Of a stretch of 16,198 nt of DNA, positions 15,016 through 16,198 are shown one piece after another. The position numbers and the translations under genes are program-made. The DNA is from JAZDMK01 sp043800975 (lineage in GTDB: Bacteria > Bacteroidota > Bacteroidia > Bacteroidales > JAHJDW01). Each line of letters starts with the position of its first letter. The stretch's first letter is position 1. Location of the stretch: the NCBI GenBank assembly GCA_043800975.1, contig JAZDMK010000102.1, positions 1 to 16,198 on the forward strand, given 5' to 3'. Below the pieces are notes generated by a model. The model saw only the letters and a list, made by a program, of their open reading frames with translations. It was not told the origin of the DNA and made no database searches.

Positions 15016-16198
15016 ATGGCTTCAACAAAAATAGTACTCCTCCTGAACAAATCCAAAAAGAACGACGAGGCTCCTCTCTATCTCAGGATTATCAAGGATC
15101 GTAAACCTAAATACGTCTCCCTGGGTATCTCTGTTTTGCCCAAATTCTGGGATGAAAATAACCAGTGCGTCCGGCCCAAGCATCCAAACTCAGCCCGCAT
15201 CAATAATTTCATTCAGCATAAGAAGGCCGAAGCCACTGATGTCATTCTATGCATGGTCCAGGAATCCAGGTATGTAAAAACTTCCGTTTTAAAAGACGCC
15301 ATCCGTGGCCTGTCTCCCATGAATTTCATCAGTTATGCCGACAACTACATTGGATCACTCAGGGTCAAGGGCAACATTGGTACTTACCGCCGAAACAAGG
15401 CCATTCTCAATAAGCTGAAAAATTTCATCGGGCGCGATGAATTCCTTTTCTCCGACTTTACCATTTCCTTTCTGAAAGACTACGAGGCCTACCTGTATAA
15501 GGCACTCAACAACTCTCAGAACACGATCACAACGAATTTTAAAACCCTCTGTAGGATCTTCAATGAAGCTGTGCGCGAAGATCTAGTCCCGGCTGAAAGC
15601 AATCCCTTCCTGAAGTACAAAACCAAATGGGAAACCACCGAAAAGGTTTTCCTTACTGAAGAAGAGCTGGCATCTTTTGAAGCACTAGTACTGAAGTCCG
15701 ATTCAAAAAAGTACCATTTCCGTAACATGTATGTCTTTGCCTGCTACGCCGGAGGCATCCGGATTGCTGATCTGCTCCGGTTGAAATGGGAAAACTACGA
15801 TGGCAGGCACATTTTATTGAGTACACGCAAAACTGGATCTGTGGTTTCAATAATGCTTCCATCTAAAGCTATGGAGATCCTCTCCATTTATCACACTAAG
15901 TCATCAAAAAAAAACGATTTCATCTTTCCGTTAATGAAGCCCGAAGATGAATTCCTCCCCCCTGACAGGCAATTCAATGTTATCGCCAGTTTAACGGCAC
16001 AGGCCAACAGGGATCTCCGAGTTTTGGCATTCCTGGCCTGCATCGAAAAGCACATCCATTTCCATACTTCCCGCCATACATGGGCAACACGTGCACTTCG
16101 TAAAGGTATGCGCATTGAATATGTTTCAAAACTCATGGGCCATTCTTCTATCAAAACAACCCAGGTGTATGCTAAAATCGTGAATGCCGATCTCGACA
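15016..16198 (+). CDS. Tyrosine recombinase/integrase, nearly complete (runs off right edge)
   Basis: The frame is open for 394 codons from the ATG at 15016 to the window end. Residues ~1-95 are an arm-binding domain (ASTKIVLLLNKSKKNDEAPLYLRI, ISVLPKFWDE), ~105-215 a SAM-like core-binding domain (FISYADNYIGSL, NTITTNFKTLCRIFNEAV), and ~225-394 the catalytic domain. Catalytic residues are all present: Arg249 (AGGIRIADLLRLKW), Lys272 (STRKTG), His350 and Arg353 (HTSRHTWAT), His376 (MGHSS), and the nucleophile Tyr385 (TTQVYAKI). Only the last few residues are missing for a family member of roughly 400. It should integrate and excise an element at a specific site, probably the tRNA fragment about 175 bases upstream. 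Codon use favours C-ending codons (CTC, TCC, ATC, GTC), unlike the AT-ending codons of the genes to its left, which fits foreign origin. Confidence 0.95.
   Translation, partial: MASTKIVLLLNKSKKNDEAPLYLRIIKDRKPKYVSLGISVLPKFWDENNQCVRPKHPNSARINNFIQHKKAEATDVILCMVQESRYVKTSVLKDAIRGLSPMNFISYADNYIGSLRVKGNIGTYRRNKAILNKLKNFIGRDEFLFSDFTISFLKDYEAYLYKALNNSQNTITTNFKTLCRIFNEAVREDLVPAESNPFLKYKTKWETTEKVFLTEEELASFEALVLKSDSKKYHFRNMYVFACYAGGIRIADLLRLKWENYDGRHILLSTRKTGSVVSIMLPSKAMEILSIYHTKSSKKNDFIFPLMKPEDEFLPPDRQFNVIASLTAQANRDLRVLAFLACIEKHIHFHTSRHTWATRALRKGMRIEYVSKLMGHSSIKTTQVYAKIVNADLD

Overview
The window looks like a piece of a Bacteroidota (Bacteroidetes) chromosome. Two secreted proteins end in type IX secretion (T9SS) sorting domains. 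Several signal peptides end in the A-Q or G-Q style usual in this phylum. Likely promoters match the Bacteroidota pattern (TTG, about 18-23 bases, then TAnnTTTG or a near match), and both partial integrases are of the Bacteroidetes tyrosine-recombinase type. Genus and species cannot be told from the sequence.

Layout. Bases 1-663 hold the N-terminal two-thirds of a tyrosine recombinase read leftwards; its catalytic domain is outside the window. A repeat-bearing spacer (664-1072) separates it from a small lipoprotein gene (1118-1573), which converges on a long secreted thermolysin-family (M4) metallopeptidase (4790-1629). Divergent to that is a second T9SS-exported protein with an Omp28-like WCxxC domain (4953-6851). 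Next come the housekeeping gene mnmA (tRNA 2-thiouridylase) with a MORN-repeat protein directly upstream and abutting it, a divergent pirin-like cupin with a degraded metal site, a repeat-rich spacer, and a small exported protein made of two tandem copies of one domain.

Bases 10656-13668 form a likely three-gene unit: an M48 metallopeptidase, a protein with one hydrophobic segment, and an outer-membrane barrel protein whose start overlaps the preceding gene by 11 bases. The first two reading frames are in the same frame and are divided by a single TAA stop, so they may be one gene broken by a nonsense mutation or sequencing error, or a real two-gene form of a fused protein. After a minus-strand exported protein with a possible papain-like His/Cys pair (14362-13760) comes a 430-base tract packed with short repeats, including 7-base periodic repeats.

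The right end is the most notable part. A rho-independent terminator on the minus strand is followed by what reads as only the last ~18 bases of a tRNA gene. About 170 bases further on, a nearly complete tyrosine recombinase (15016 to the window end) begins, with codon use unlike its neighbours. This is the expected layout of one end of an integrative element inserted in a tRNA 3' end, with the element running right, out of the window. The block between the two integrases carries mnmA and ordinary secreted proteins, so it reads as chromosomal DNA between two integration sites rather than as one element.
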